Source: Marchantia polymorpha subsp. ruderalis
Lineage: Eukaryota; Streptophyta; Marchantiopsida; Marchantiales; Marchantiaceae
DNA length: 64,000 nt
NCBI GenBank assembly: GCA_037833965.1
Contig: AP031355.1
Coordinates: 22,779,501-22,843,500 of the forward strand
Direction: 5' to 3'
Shown here: one piece after another, positions 24,460-35,443 of the stretch
Layout of the letters: the number at the start of each line of letters is the position of its first letter
How positions within the stretch are numbered: position 1 is the stretch's first letter
Notes under the pieces: generated by a model
What the model was told of the DNA's origin: nothing
The model's database searches: none
What the model saw: the letters and a program-made list of their open reading frames with translations, nothing else
Made by a program: the position numbers and the translations under genes

Positions 24460-26878
24460 CTACCAGATGGAATCATCGGGTGGCGGACCGTAAACTGTTG
24501 CCCAAGATAAGGGTATTGTCGCCGTTGTTGCATCTGCGTTCAACAGAAGATGGCGAAACTCAGACTAAAACATTCCAACCGAACACATGCTCTGCTTCGC
24601 GAGTCATGAGAACTCAAACCAACTATGAAAGGACGAGGTAAGGCTAATTACCAAACTTTGCCCCATTCGTCTGCTGCAGTAACGTCTGAAGCGATTTAAC
24701 AACGAAGAAAGCATCTGGTATATTATCCCCCTCGGCGCAGAAAGACAGCAAGCAGGTCACTTTCAAACCTCGTGCCTGTTGTTAGACGTCATGGACGACA
24801 TCATTAAGTTAACCACTCATAATAAAATTCTGCATAGTATCTACTCATCATAAGTCACTGAACATCTAATATGTAAATAACATATACACAAAGGATATAT
24901 GTTAATGATAAATATATGCCCATGGCAACAGTAATACAATTTGTTAAAAGCTACTGTAGCCCACTTATCTATGACCTTTCCCCACATGGAGCTCAGTGAC
25001 AGATTTTTCCAGTAAACACGAGAAATTGAAATTTTCATGTCAAAGATTTGCCTCGTTATGTCCAACGTAAACCCGAGCTAGTCAAATTTCTAATAAAGAT
25101 ATGGAGGAGTGGCTTCTCACCTTGCAACAGGAGTATAACAAGGAGAAGGGCTGCCCAGCATAGTAGTTTTCGTCATTCAAGCCATCGAAGTCTTCACCTG
25201 GACCTTGAACTAACTCGTCAGCATGTTGTAACGCTTCTGAGTGTTCCAGAGTTTTCCATCTCAGTTGCTGAAAAACTGACGTGTTGGTGTCGGTAGTACA
25301 GTAGTAAACCTGTGGACTGAAGAGATATACACCAAGTCCTACCATTAAAAAAATTCGATCATGTCAGCTTGCAAACAAGTTCTAAATTCTCCTTGTCATT
25401 CCAAAAGATGGCATAATATCCCATTAAAACCTACAGTACCAGAGAGAAGAAGCGGACATTTGTTTGAAAAATGACCCAAAAAAAGGTTCAACAAACAAGA
25501 GGACTTGTGAATATGATGCGAAAATGGACGCTAAGAATCTACACACAATCCTCTTCAAGATCAGATATAAGTGATCAAAAGGCATGGCTGGTGACAAAGT
25601 CAAAACTGACACTGCTGCTAATAAAAATGTACCGACAATTTTGAAGTAAAGTGAGTTTAGCATACCCCTCCATCATCTCTTTTCTATCCCGTTTACCAGA
25701 ATTTAAACCAGAGAGAATCACTACTTCCTTCACACCCACGCTTTCTGCCCACTCTGCAAGATGCTTCGCATATTCAACCATGGCCCCCTATACACGATAA
25801 AGAGAATTTCAATGAATGCACTTGCACTTGCAGGTGGGAACTTCGTTTAGTATTTGCAAGCAACCAGCAACAGTAAAGAACTATAAAGTACTAACAGCAT
25901 TTATCCTTTATCAAAGCAGAACCAAGAAGATAATCTCTGGAAATAAAGCCACATAACTACTCATCAATACCAATTTTCTTTAATATTTTGTTCTCCTTCC
26001 AACGTTTTCAAAATCGGATGCCCAAAAGTCCAGTCATGAATTGGAACAACTCTTAAGTCGGCGAGGATGTATTCAGTGCATCAATTTTAGCTTTAAAGAA
26101 AATCTAAGATAACTGTCAAATGGATAACCACGTTAACATGTATGGCATGTGATTCACGGCAACCTACCCTGACCACTGGACTTCGTTGCTGCACAATAGT
26201 CAGCCCATTTTTCGTATCTTCAAAAACTGAACATTGAAAAAGGCATTCGGACACTCCATCAATATCTGTTGAGACTTTTGCATCTCAGGGCGGATGCAAA
26301 ACAATCGATTTTTAAGAATAGGTGCATCTGAAACACGAGAAATCTGCGACTACGCAAGTTTTTATCTCATCGTAGCCTCAGAGCAGAACTTACGACGCAA
26401 CCCTCAATTGAAAATCTAAGTTTCCACGCCAAGCCTAGTGAGAATTCAGCATCTACAACACTCCAGATTAGTTACAAGTAGCAGTCTCAAGAAGATGCAA
26501 ACCTTCCAGGGCCACTGTCAAGCTCCCCACCGGCGTAGGACCTATCGGATCATTTCCAATGCAAGGCAGGACAAAGGGATCATCTAAAAAACCTGCCTTG
26601 ATCACAGAGGGCTCTGAAATTAGCAAGTCAGTAGCCAGCTGCCCAACATTCCCAATAGATAGTGCTGGCTGCAAAACCAAACAAAAATACTCCCATCAGG
26701 TACCTCAAAACAAGACCTGCATTTCCAAACACAGCCTACTTCATTAAATTCATACAGGACGAAAATTTCCACTCAATTCAGCTGTCTCCCAAACGATGCA
26801 GGGTTCAAACTAACGTACCAAAATCAAAACTGGTGGTAGCGGCTTATCCTCTCGAACTTTCGATTTGATGTACTCCAT
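24460..26878 (-). CDS. PAC2: proteasome assembly chaperone 2 (7 exons)
   Basis: Predicted 263-residue homologue of PAC2/PSMG2, which pairs with PAC1 to guide assembly of the 20S proteasome alpha ring. Exons on the minus strand: 26878-26819, 26668-26503, 26217-26168, 25787-25666, 25316-25121, 24775-24652, 24533-24460; all phases agree. Seen: PALSIGNVGQLATDLLIS, GFLDDPFVLPCIGNDPIGP, VQQRSPVVR, the helix EYAKHLAEWAESVGVKEVVI followed by LSGLNSG, the PQVYY and RWKTLE segments, ARGLKVTCLLSFCAEGDN IPDAF, and the C-terminal VYGPPPDDSIW. The length equals that typical of the family (about 264 in human), and the penultimate aromatic C-terminus is a family mark. Two small putative exons seen by eye between 26280 and 26460 were left out because skipping them restores both phase and homology. 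Confidence 0.92.
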
Positions 26879-26940
26879 CGATCGTTCAGTCTGACTCTCA
26901 ACTTTTCAAACGAACCAAATTAATCGGCGATCACTGCTTC

Positions 26941-26947
26941 TTATAAA
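26941..26947 (-). promoter_or_regulatory. TATA-like box upstream of PAC2
   Basis: On the minus strand the sequence TTTATAA lies about 65 bp upstream of the PAC2 start codon, a distance compatible with a TATA box plus a short 5' UTR. This is motif and position only. Confidence 0.25.
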
Positions 26948-27500
26948 GGTTCCAGTACCGATTGTTAGAAAACAATCGATAACTAAATCACTGTAGAATT
27001 ACCCAGAAATTCATCCGCCGCCCCCTACTATCTTTCAATCTAGAGCGATGACAAAAATCGAGCACGCTGCAACACAAAGCAATCGAAATTCGTTGGAGCT
27101 TTTTTGCGTTGAGCAAGACTATGAACTCCTTTCCGGAGCTTCGATTGTCGAGGAACCTGTGAAGCCAGTTGGTCACTGCGTGGTGGAAACCTGAACGTCG
27201 TAACACAGGCGCAGTTCGTATGTGTCGCAAGTCACTCTACGCCCTATGGCGGGAAGAATCGACTTAGCTCAGCCGCCGTTGACACGAATTAAGTCAGGAA
27301 ATACAACTTCCGCCCCCAGTCCAGCAATCGACGCATCCATGAACGACGGACGGAAGGTGCACAGTACGGTACGTCCAGTCTGTAATATACAGCTGACACG
27401 TAGCTCAGTAACAGGCAACTCTTCAACAGAAAGCGGTAGACGTATACAAACACCTTCCCATTCATGTAACAAGTAGTTTCCCGTCAAAACTTACCAGAAG
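26948..27500. other. PAC2 upstream flank with unassigned overlapping frames
   Basis: Ordinary-composition sequence before the AT-rich island. Opposite frames at 27222-27476 (+) and 27269-27487 (-) are both open for over 70 codons and overlap. Neither shows motifs I recognise, so I do not call a gene. Confidence 0.4.
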
Positions 27501-28804
27501 CAACTGCCCACCCAAATACTTTGGAAAAATCAACAGTTTTATTTTATTTCGGAAGATGTGGTGTAACTATACTTACACTAAAGTATATGATTTTTTTTAA
27601 TACTGAAAAACCAATGAAGATGTTTTCTAATTTTACTTTTTTTGAATCCTAGTAAACAGAACTTTTTGTAAAGAAACATAGAGTTATAGAACAAAATTAT
27701 TTTGTTTTTACATGTTCATACCACTTCCTAATTAGCTTAAATATTTACAACCATTATAAATTCATTGCATCTTTAGTGAAAATATTGTATTTATATGAAA
27801 TTATCACATGTAGTATTGGTGTCAAAGTCTTGAAGTAATATCCAAGGCATGTTCATATGTAAGAATCAAAATCAAACCGATTACATCAACATCTATGACC
27901 ACTCAAAAGTCACAACTTACAACTAAATCATAGCAATTATCAATGACAACAGCTAAATCAATGCTGGTATTGGTTGTTTTGTATACTATAAGATTCAGAG
28001 AAAGTATCAATAAATTTTCATTGGTAGCGACAAAGTTGCTCAACGATGTAAATCTTTTTCAAGATATCAAGATTGCAGAATCATAGATAGTGTACAAGTT
28101 GATGCAACTCAAATCTATATTTGTTAGTGAAAATATAAAGATGTATAATGCTAAAGTAGAACAATCCTTGGTGAAAAAAGCCTAGATAGAGCCTACTGCG
28201 TATAATCAATATGAAGTCTAGTCGATGTGCAAAACGACAAAACCCGTAAGTTAGAAAAATGAATATACTTAGATAAGTGGACAATCCAAAGAAAAGGTAT
28301 TGCTCAAGGAAGAATGATAATTTATCAAACAATCGATCAATGACACGTACTCAGACAAAAAGTGACGATGGAGAGTTCAAGAAGTGATGCATAACATATC
28401 TTGTATATATGTCGTTTATGGGCAACATCTTATGGTAGTTGCCGCTGCCATGTGGCTGGCAACGGAGCTAGGGCTGCAAGCAAAGTCCATTGCAAGGAAG
28501 TACGGTTGCTTGCTGTTCGAGATGGCAACGAAAGGTTTGATGGGGGATGATCGAATGATGAAAATCCTTGTCCGTCAATCTAGTTCATGATGTTACTACG
28601 ATGGTTGACTTCACTATTTTTTGAGAGAGAGCAAAGGGAGTAGCAGCACGAAAAGACGAGAGAAAAATTATTCGAGTGTGTATATTTTGGACGAGAGTGG
28701 AGATGTTGTGCAAATATGTATCACGATACACTCTACATTAGTGTCACACTTCACTTCAATGAACACACCAAACATTGAAAGTATATATACTTTTGATCAC
28801 TTCA

Positions 28805-28826
28805 TATATATATATATATATATATA
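28805..28826. repeat. TA microsatellite
   Basis: Eleven consecutive TA units followed by CACACA. Confidence 0.95.
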
Positions 28827-29872
28827 CACACAATGCTTTCAAAGCCTAAAGCTTATAGTGGGTGAGGCCGGATGCAAACTCTCGTTCATTTCAGTATCAC
28901 TTTTCTAAACTCTAAACCTATTCTCTATTTATCCTTGCTAAGACTAAGGAGAAACTTTTCAAGTCCAAGAATTTCTTCTAATATACAGTCTTGAACAAAT
29001 TGAACATCTCTTACATGATCTGCGACATGATAGCTCATTTTCACATATTCTGTAATGTGAATCTGATTTTTTCATCAACTTTTCTAGAGCCAGTTCTTCA
29101 TCCCAATCTAATCCAAAAATTTTGTTTCTAAGACAATATTGTTCACCTGATTCTTCTGTAATTGGGGTTACAAAGTCAACTTCCACTTCGGATGCTCAGG
29201 TTTTTCACCTCTGAGTACCTTAACCGTCTAGATTTCTTGTGCCTCAATGTTGCCCACCTTATCTCCAAGTGGCATTTTTCTCTTCACAACTCAAAAGTTC
29301 ACTATGTACAAGGGTTGTTTTACATGGTATCTTTAAACTAGATCACAAAAAGAAAATTAAAAATAATTTAACTATAAAAATATTAGAAAGTTTTTAGTAG
29401 TTTTAAAGAACTATTTATGAACAAATTCACTCTACTAGTGAATTTAAAACTTGAGTAACTCGTAAGTAGTACAAGTCAGAAAACTTTCTACTGTAAGCTA
29501 CAAGTGTTGTATTTTATGAATGTAAAATTGATACAATAAAAAATGAAGTGAATGTTCACACATGTATAGAGTCAACCTCTTAAAAGGTTTTCATCTCTAT
29601 AAATTCCAACTTCTCGAAAGTTCTTCAACTGTGCAAACTCCAACTATACTTTTCTATGCACGATATTTTTCCACTTTGCTCCTAGGTACCTGACTTCAAG
29701 ATGAGAATTTAGCTTAGTACTATGACATTTTTGAAGCCAATTATTGATGCTCTAAGAGCTTCAAATATATGAAGCATGTATCTTTGACCTCTGCTTTCCA
29801 ACTCCAAATGCCTATTCCGTTTGCAAAAAATATTATTCTTGCTAACCAGATTTTCTACCACTATTTATCACT

Positions 29873-29902
29873 ATAACATTATAGTGATAAATCTAATCTT
29901 AA
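29873..29902. repeat. perfect 14-bp palindrome, 2-nt centre
   Basis: Arms ATTTATCACTATAA and TTATAGTGATAAAT around CA. A related sequence, GTGATAAATCTAATC, recurs about 40 bp downstream. Confidence 0.85.
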
Positions 29903-31568
29903 ATCTAATAAAGTTTTTCGAGAGTGATAAATCTAATCATTCAATTCTTCAAGTGAAATTAAAAACGTGATTACCCCACTGGCAAACACGACCGTCACAC
30001 ATACATACAGTCCAGCTGAACCCACTCACAAGGGAATTCAAATCCAACTTTACAAAGATTGAACACTCTTTGAGTCTCGTCGACTCTATAACCTCTGCGA
30101 ACGGTAATCCTAGGCCAACGGCTAAATATAGTAAACACAAAAAGACACGACAGAGATGTGAGAGTAATTTTTGGAGTGTGAATGTTTAGACCAAGAGGTA
30201 AGTGGTGAGAGTAATTTTTGAAGTTTGGATGTTTCAAACAAAAGGGAACTGAGATGTTGCGAGAGTAGTGACATGCTGAAAAATGGAGCATCTCACCGTG
30301 TAGAGTGATGTTGATCGGCAACGACATGAGGTTCTCCAGCTCGCTACTCTGTGTTGATTTGTTTTGCTAGTGCGTTGGGTTGCAATGATGTGATACATCG
30401 CGTAGCGTTGTAGATGATTGAAACAAGCTGAGGTTGGAACATTACAAGTGTTACGTGTTAGTTTTTAATCTTATGACTACTTAGACCCCCACCGGGACTA
30501 TAACGCACAATGATGAAAAATTTGAAGCTAACAGTTACTCATGTGTTATGATGAATAAAAATGTACTATGATAAACAAGATTGTGGATTGTGTCAACTGA
30601 AGTATATTCATTTGGAGACATTTTCTACGACATGAAAGTTGAAAGTGCAACAACATTATCCTCAATGTGACAACTAACTTTTAGACATCAAACAAATATA
30701 ACACATAAATGTAAAAAAGCGGATGAGATGATAGTCCAAGGTTGTATTGTTTCTATTGTTTGGTTAAAAAGTAAAGTGAAAATTGCTACTCAACAATATG
30801 TGAACATTGTGAAAAATGCTCGAAGTTAAACTTAACAGGTTGTAGCATCATGTCTTGCATCGATGTACGTTGGTTTTTGAAAGTATAATGAAATGTAAGT
30901 GTATCATACAACAATTCGCAAAGAAACAAAAAACCTCTATGTAGTCGTCAATTACATCACAATTAAGTTTAAATTTGCAATAAGTTTTTTTTATCGCGGC
31001 ATTAGCAACAACTTTAGCCAAAGTTTTTCATTTTGTCAATGAATGAAAATGTAGATCAAAGTCATTATTTGCAATTTATATATTTTTTGATAAACTCCAA
31101 TAATGTATGATCCAGTAAAAAACTATGTTGTTCATCCGTGATCATAATCTCAATTACATAGTTACGTCAAAATGATTGATCTTGCACTCACTACTATAAA
31201 AACTAAACAACGAGTGTTTGTTTGAACTTGAAAATTAATTTAATTACGTCAACGTTGTCATACGAATGATGTACCGAGACATAAATTTTTTCAATAATTT
31301 AATTTGTGCAAAATAATGTATGATGAACAAACTGCATTTTATAAATTGACCAACTGCAAATATGTTACAGTGCAGTCACAACTGATGAATCAACAATCAA
31401 CAAAAATTTTCTTTCATTGACAACAATAATTGCTTTTGAAAATTATAACCCAACTATCATGATCAAAATGATTAATGATTTAGCTTGCTCACATCCAAAC
31501 ATTATTTCCATTGATCAATTCTCTCTATCAATTTAATCAGATCACAAAGAATGTTAGATAATGGCACT

Positions 31569-32240
31569 TGTCATGTACACACGTACTTTATATTGTTAGT
31601 ATCGTCTTAGAGTTCGGAGTAACTCTTGTCAAAGAGGGTATATAGTCGGGGAAACAAAGAACTTTCATTTTTTCGAGTTGAAACTTTTAGCGTTGGGATT
31701 AATCTTAAATGAATTGGTTATGATGAATCGTAAATTTTGACACGGATTTTCTAGTGAGTGAGTTAGTTGGATTCGACTTTGTGTGATGTTTGTAATCAAA
31801 ACTAATGGAGTTAACAATATTGATTTCTAATGTCATGTATACATGTATTTGTTTTTGTATTGTCCTAGGATTAGGAGTAATTCTCGTCAAAAAAAAATAT
31901 ATAGTCACAAAAACTCAAAGAACGTTCATGTTTCTGAGTTGAGCATTTTAGCGTTGGATGTAATCTTCAATGAGTTAATTCTGATGTGTTTTAAGCTTCG
32001 ACCCGGATTTTCTAGTGAATGAGTGGATTGGGCTTGACTTTGTGTGATGTTACTATTCTGAATCAGTGGGGTTAATACGATTGATTTTTAATGTCATGTA
32101 TACACGTATTTTTTATTTTTAGTATTGACTTGGGATTATAAGTCACTCTTGTGAATAGATTAGCTATGATGGCTCGTAAGTTTTGACTTGGATTCTCTAA
32201 TGAATGAGTGTATTGAGCTTGACTTTGTGTGATGTTCGCA
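31569..32240 (+). repeat. tandem array of a ~261-bp unit, about 2.5 copies
   Basis: Three diverged copies start with TGTCATGTAyA at 31569, 31831 and 32092, giving periods of 262 and 261 bp. Each carries a GGAGTAA/ATAAGTCA..CTyGT block, then GTTTTGA-like and GGATTyTCTA, and ends with GACTTTGTGTGATGTT. The third copy lacks roughly 110 bp in its middle. No coding potential is seen. Its origin (satellite seed or repeated LTR fragment) is open. Confidence 0.8.
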
Positions 32241-33173
32241 AAGTAAATCAATATACTTTTTTGAGTAAAATCAATTGTGTAAATACCACATTGGTTTTAG
32301 TGTACTAATTCCTTTATGAGTTTTTTGGTGTTTTGTGAAAGTCCGATAACGTTTCAAAGATATTTTCAACAAAGATCATTTGAAGAAAAACTTTTGAATT
32401 TGATCGTATAACCTATTTTGTAACTTTTTTTGTTGAATATTCAATACCAATTCGTTATAATTTCAGAAAAAAAATTAAACTAAAAGTAAAAATGTTATTA
32501 CAAATGTTGCCAAAGTGTAACGTTTTATCAAGATAGATACTTCACTACTAACGGAATTAAATTATTATATTAACCCGAAGTGTAATTTTCACAAACAGTC
32601 CAAACACAGATTTAGCAATAGATTTTTTGTAATGTATTGTCGGTGCAAAAGATTTGCGTGTGTTTGCAATAAAAAAAAACTTATTGCTGCTCATGATTTT
32701 GCAATGGAACAATTATTTTTGCAATTATCACTATTAAAGATAAAAATTTTCATCTGCATGATATATGAATGCATGAAGATGATATAATTGTCTAAATCAA
32801 TCTTAATCTACACTCCAAATCATTTCAACGTAATTCACATTTTTTTCATTAAATGAAAACAAATCATTTAGCATATCATTTGAAGAAGATGAAGAACTCA
32901 ATATGTCATCTACAATATTCTCATTGATGAATTCAACTCATTTAATATAGTGAAATCATCTTTAGTTAGTTAAATTAAAATAGAGTTTACTCAATATGAA
33001 GTTATATTTTTCTTGAAGTGCACTTATCATAGTTGTCACGTCAGAGATACATGTGCTTGGTAGGTAAAGAGTAAATGTATTAGTGGACAGTGTAATGTAA
33101 TCAAGCTATATGCTTGTTAGGTAAGAATTGAATGTGTGATTTGAGAATTACACACGTTAACAATACATGAACT

Positions 33174-33362
33174 TGTTAAGATTATTTATTATGTCATTCA
33201 TCCATTAGAAGTGGTATGGATAATGAAAATGAGATTTTATCTACTTGTATTTGATGTTACAATCTATATAAGAGAGTGTAGAATCATTGTTGATATTTAT
33301 CATCTTCAAAGTTGTGTTAAATCGTTGAATGAGCTCTACTCTAGATCATAATGCTACACATA
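33174..33362 (+). mobile_element. possible LTR relic with a TATA-like box
   Basis: A segment that begins TGTTAAG, contains CTATATAAGAGAG near 33264 and ends near TACACA resembles a short plant LTR. It is a decayed fossil if real. A sequence similar to the one just after it (AAGAAGATGAAAAACTCAAT, near 33370) also occurs near 32883. No internal coding domain is recognised. Confidence 0.25.
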
Positions 33363-33984
33363 ACACTTGAAGAAGATGAAAAACTCAATGTGAAACAAAC
33401 TGATGAATTGATTTTGGAATATCAATAGTCTTATCTGGAAAAAATGATGTATTATAAGTAAATTTTTACATGTATTTTGATTGTGTTAGATACAAACTAG
33501 AGTCATCTTCAAATATCATCACGGGGTTAGTGGAATTGAGATGAAAATGGCGGATAAACAAGATTACAATGCAAATAACTTGTTTTATTGAAAACTTACA
33601 TAGGATGTCACGACATATATTCAAATATCTTATATTAAGTTAATGTATTTTCTATGTCTATTACAAGTATGGCTAAAGTACATGAAACATAACCTCTGAT
33701 CTTGAAAAACACAATGGACATGACTCCAATAAAATTGTTGTGACTTCAAATCTAATCACATGATATTTATATGATTGATTTGAATTGAATCAAAACCTGT
33801 TTATTTTTATGAAATTAACATGTATTAATTACTTAATTCATATATTGAAATACATGAAACAATCTATGCATACATTAGAAATATTTTAAGTCTAAGTAAT
33901 GATTTTTGTTCATCCTAATTTCATACTATAGCTTCATGCAGATCTAAGAAAATAGAATTTCAAAATAAAAATCCATGTAATTTT

Positions 33985-34005
33985 TTATCAAACTGGTATC
34001 TAATC
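33985..34005 (+). mobile_element. weak primer-binding-site-like motif
   Basis: The sequence starting TGGTATC near 33987 resembles the initiator-tRNA-Met primer site that follows the 5' LTR in many plant copia elements. No matching LTR pair or domains could be tied to it, so this is at most the trace of an old element. Confidence 0.2.
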
Positions 34006-34650
34006 CATGATTGGCTATATATTTGAAATAAGTATTTATCATTATATTCAAGTTGTTGTATGGTTTGTAGGTAACAAGATATCTTTTAACTTCTAGAAAG
34101 TAGAAGAATTAGTAAACAATTCATCATAGTCTGATAAATAGATCATGAGGAGGCCAAAGAATGTGCCTTATACTCACTTTGTCATCTTAAGGTCTGATAA
34201 TATCATGTTCAATTAAGCGGCAATATAGTATACCAGAGTGCTAATACATGTCCAATGGACACATACCTTTTATGGATATTATTCCCACCTCCATATTTTG
34301 TTTGTGTAGATCAGTATGCAGTTATCATCATAATGTGGGCAATTCAAACTTGTTTCTTTCTTGCTAAATTAACTTGTGCTGAATAATGATATATATACGT
34401 CAAAAAAACTTCAAACCTGAACAGGATGGTGATGGATTTTACTCTCAAGTTTTGTGCTGCAACCGAGATTTGAATACAAGCGCGAAGTATTGGTTCTATG
34501 CCTAATTCAACCATTCAGTTTGTCTCACCTTCACACATTGCACGCTTTTAGCTTTTTAGGATATTTGTAATGTTGCTTAACGTTGTTGGGCGGTAATAAT
34601 TTATACTACGATCTAAGGATCAATAGACAAGAGCAAGTATCTTCAAATTG

Positions 34651-35443
34651 TTAGATACTTGTTTATATGCAGTTTTGGTCTTCTATCGGCGGTCGGTTTC
34701 CTGTCTTCAGGGGAAAATTTCATGGGTTTAGCTACCTCCATAGAAACATGCAAATGAATTATGCAATATGTATTTGCATCTTCATGAAGTTCCTGAAAGT
34801 GCAGGTTCTCTCGGAAACCCGCAAGACTATGAACACATTGATGTTTGTATATAAATTAAAATGGAAGAAGAGCTGGACGTGGAGAAAAATCAATTCTTGC
34901 TTGCCAGAGCCTGCTCAAATGCCCGAACCATACTTGCTTGTTCCAAAAATCTAGGCGGGGGCTGAGCCAGCCGGAGGACAGGCACCCGGTTCCACCGGTG
35001 ACTGCCGGTCGGCACGGCTCGGAAAGCCTGGCATCGGAGCTCAGCTCTCCTTCCGGGGAGGCGACACAACCGAGGGTCAACCGAGGGAGATACCCCAGCG
35101 GGGAACGAAAAAGCGTTATCCCTTCTTCGTCGTGTCGTCAGAGTTCCATTCTCTGGGACGTGAGAGGACGAGGATTTGTGGGGCCATGGGAAATGGGTGG
35201 CCAAGAGATTTGTTACTTCTTCGTCCTTTCTCCACTCGCTCTGTCCATGTCCGACGATGCAAAGCGCGAACGAATGAATGGAAGAATGAGCTGACGAAGG
35301 AAACGAACGAACTGGTTGGCGTCCAAGCTCACTCTCCATCTCCATCTCCATGGGCTTGTGAACTGGGGTCGAGACTGCTCCTCCCTTCCACTGCATCAGC
35401 ATCAGCATCACCACCGCCATCCCAACCGCTCTAACTTCACACC
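34651..35443. other. upstream flank and probable 5' UTR of ndhN
   Basis: GC content rises sharply near 34660. From about 34960 to 35443 the sequence is GC-rich and open in several overlapping frames on both strands, typical of UTR or promoter sequence here. CATCTC and CATCAG units lie near 35333-35412, just before the ndhN start. No separate gene is recognised. Confidence 0.5.

Larger units (their letters stand above)
27501..34650. other. AT-rich, CpG-poor island 1
   Basis: About 7 kb of strongly AT-rich sequence with abrupt edges, no host gene and few CG dinucleotides. It holds a TA microsatellite (28805-28826), a 14-bp palindrome (29873-29902), a ~261-bp tandem array (31569-32240) and weak LTR-retrotransposon relics near 33170-34000. 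A short less AT-rich patch at 29960-30340 interrupts it. The composition fits old methylated repeats decayed by C-to-T change (inference). Confidence 0.7.

Noticed and set aside
26280-26465. Two small exon-like stretches within the PAC2 gene
   Set aside because: They could be spliced in phase, but joining exon 2 directly to 26217-26168 gives the expected protein length and the conserved QQRSPV spacing.
27222-27487. Protein-like frames on both strands near the edge of AT island 1
   Set aside because: Both strands are open over the same bases and neither shows a known motif or splice context that would favour one of them.
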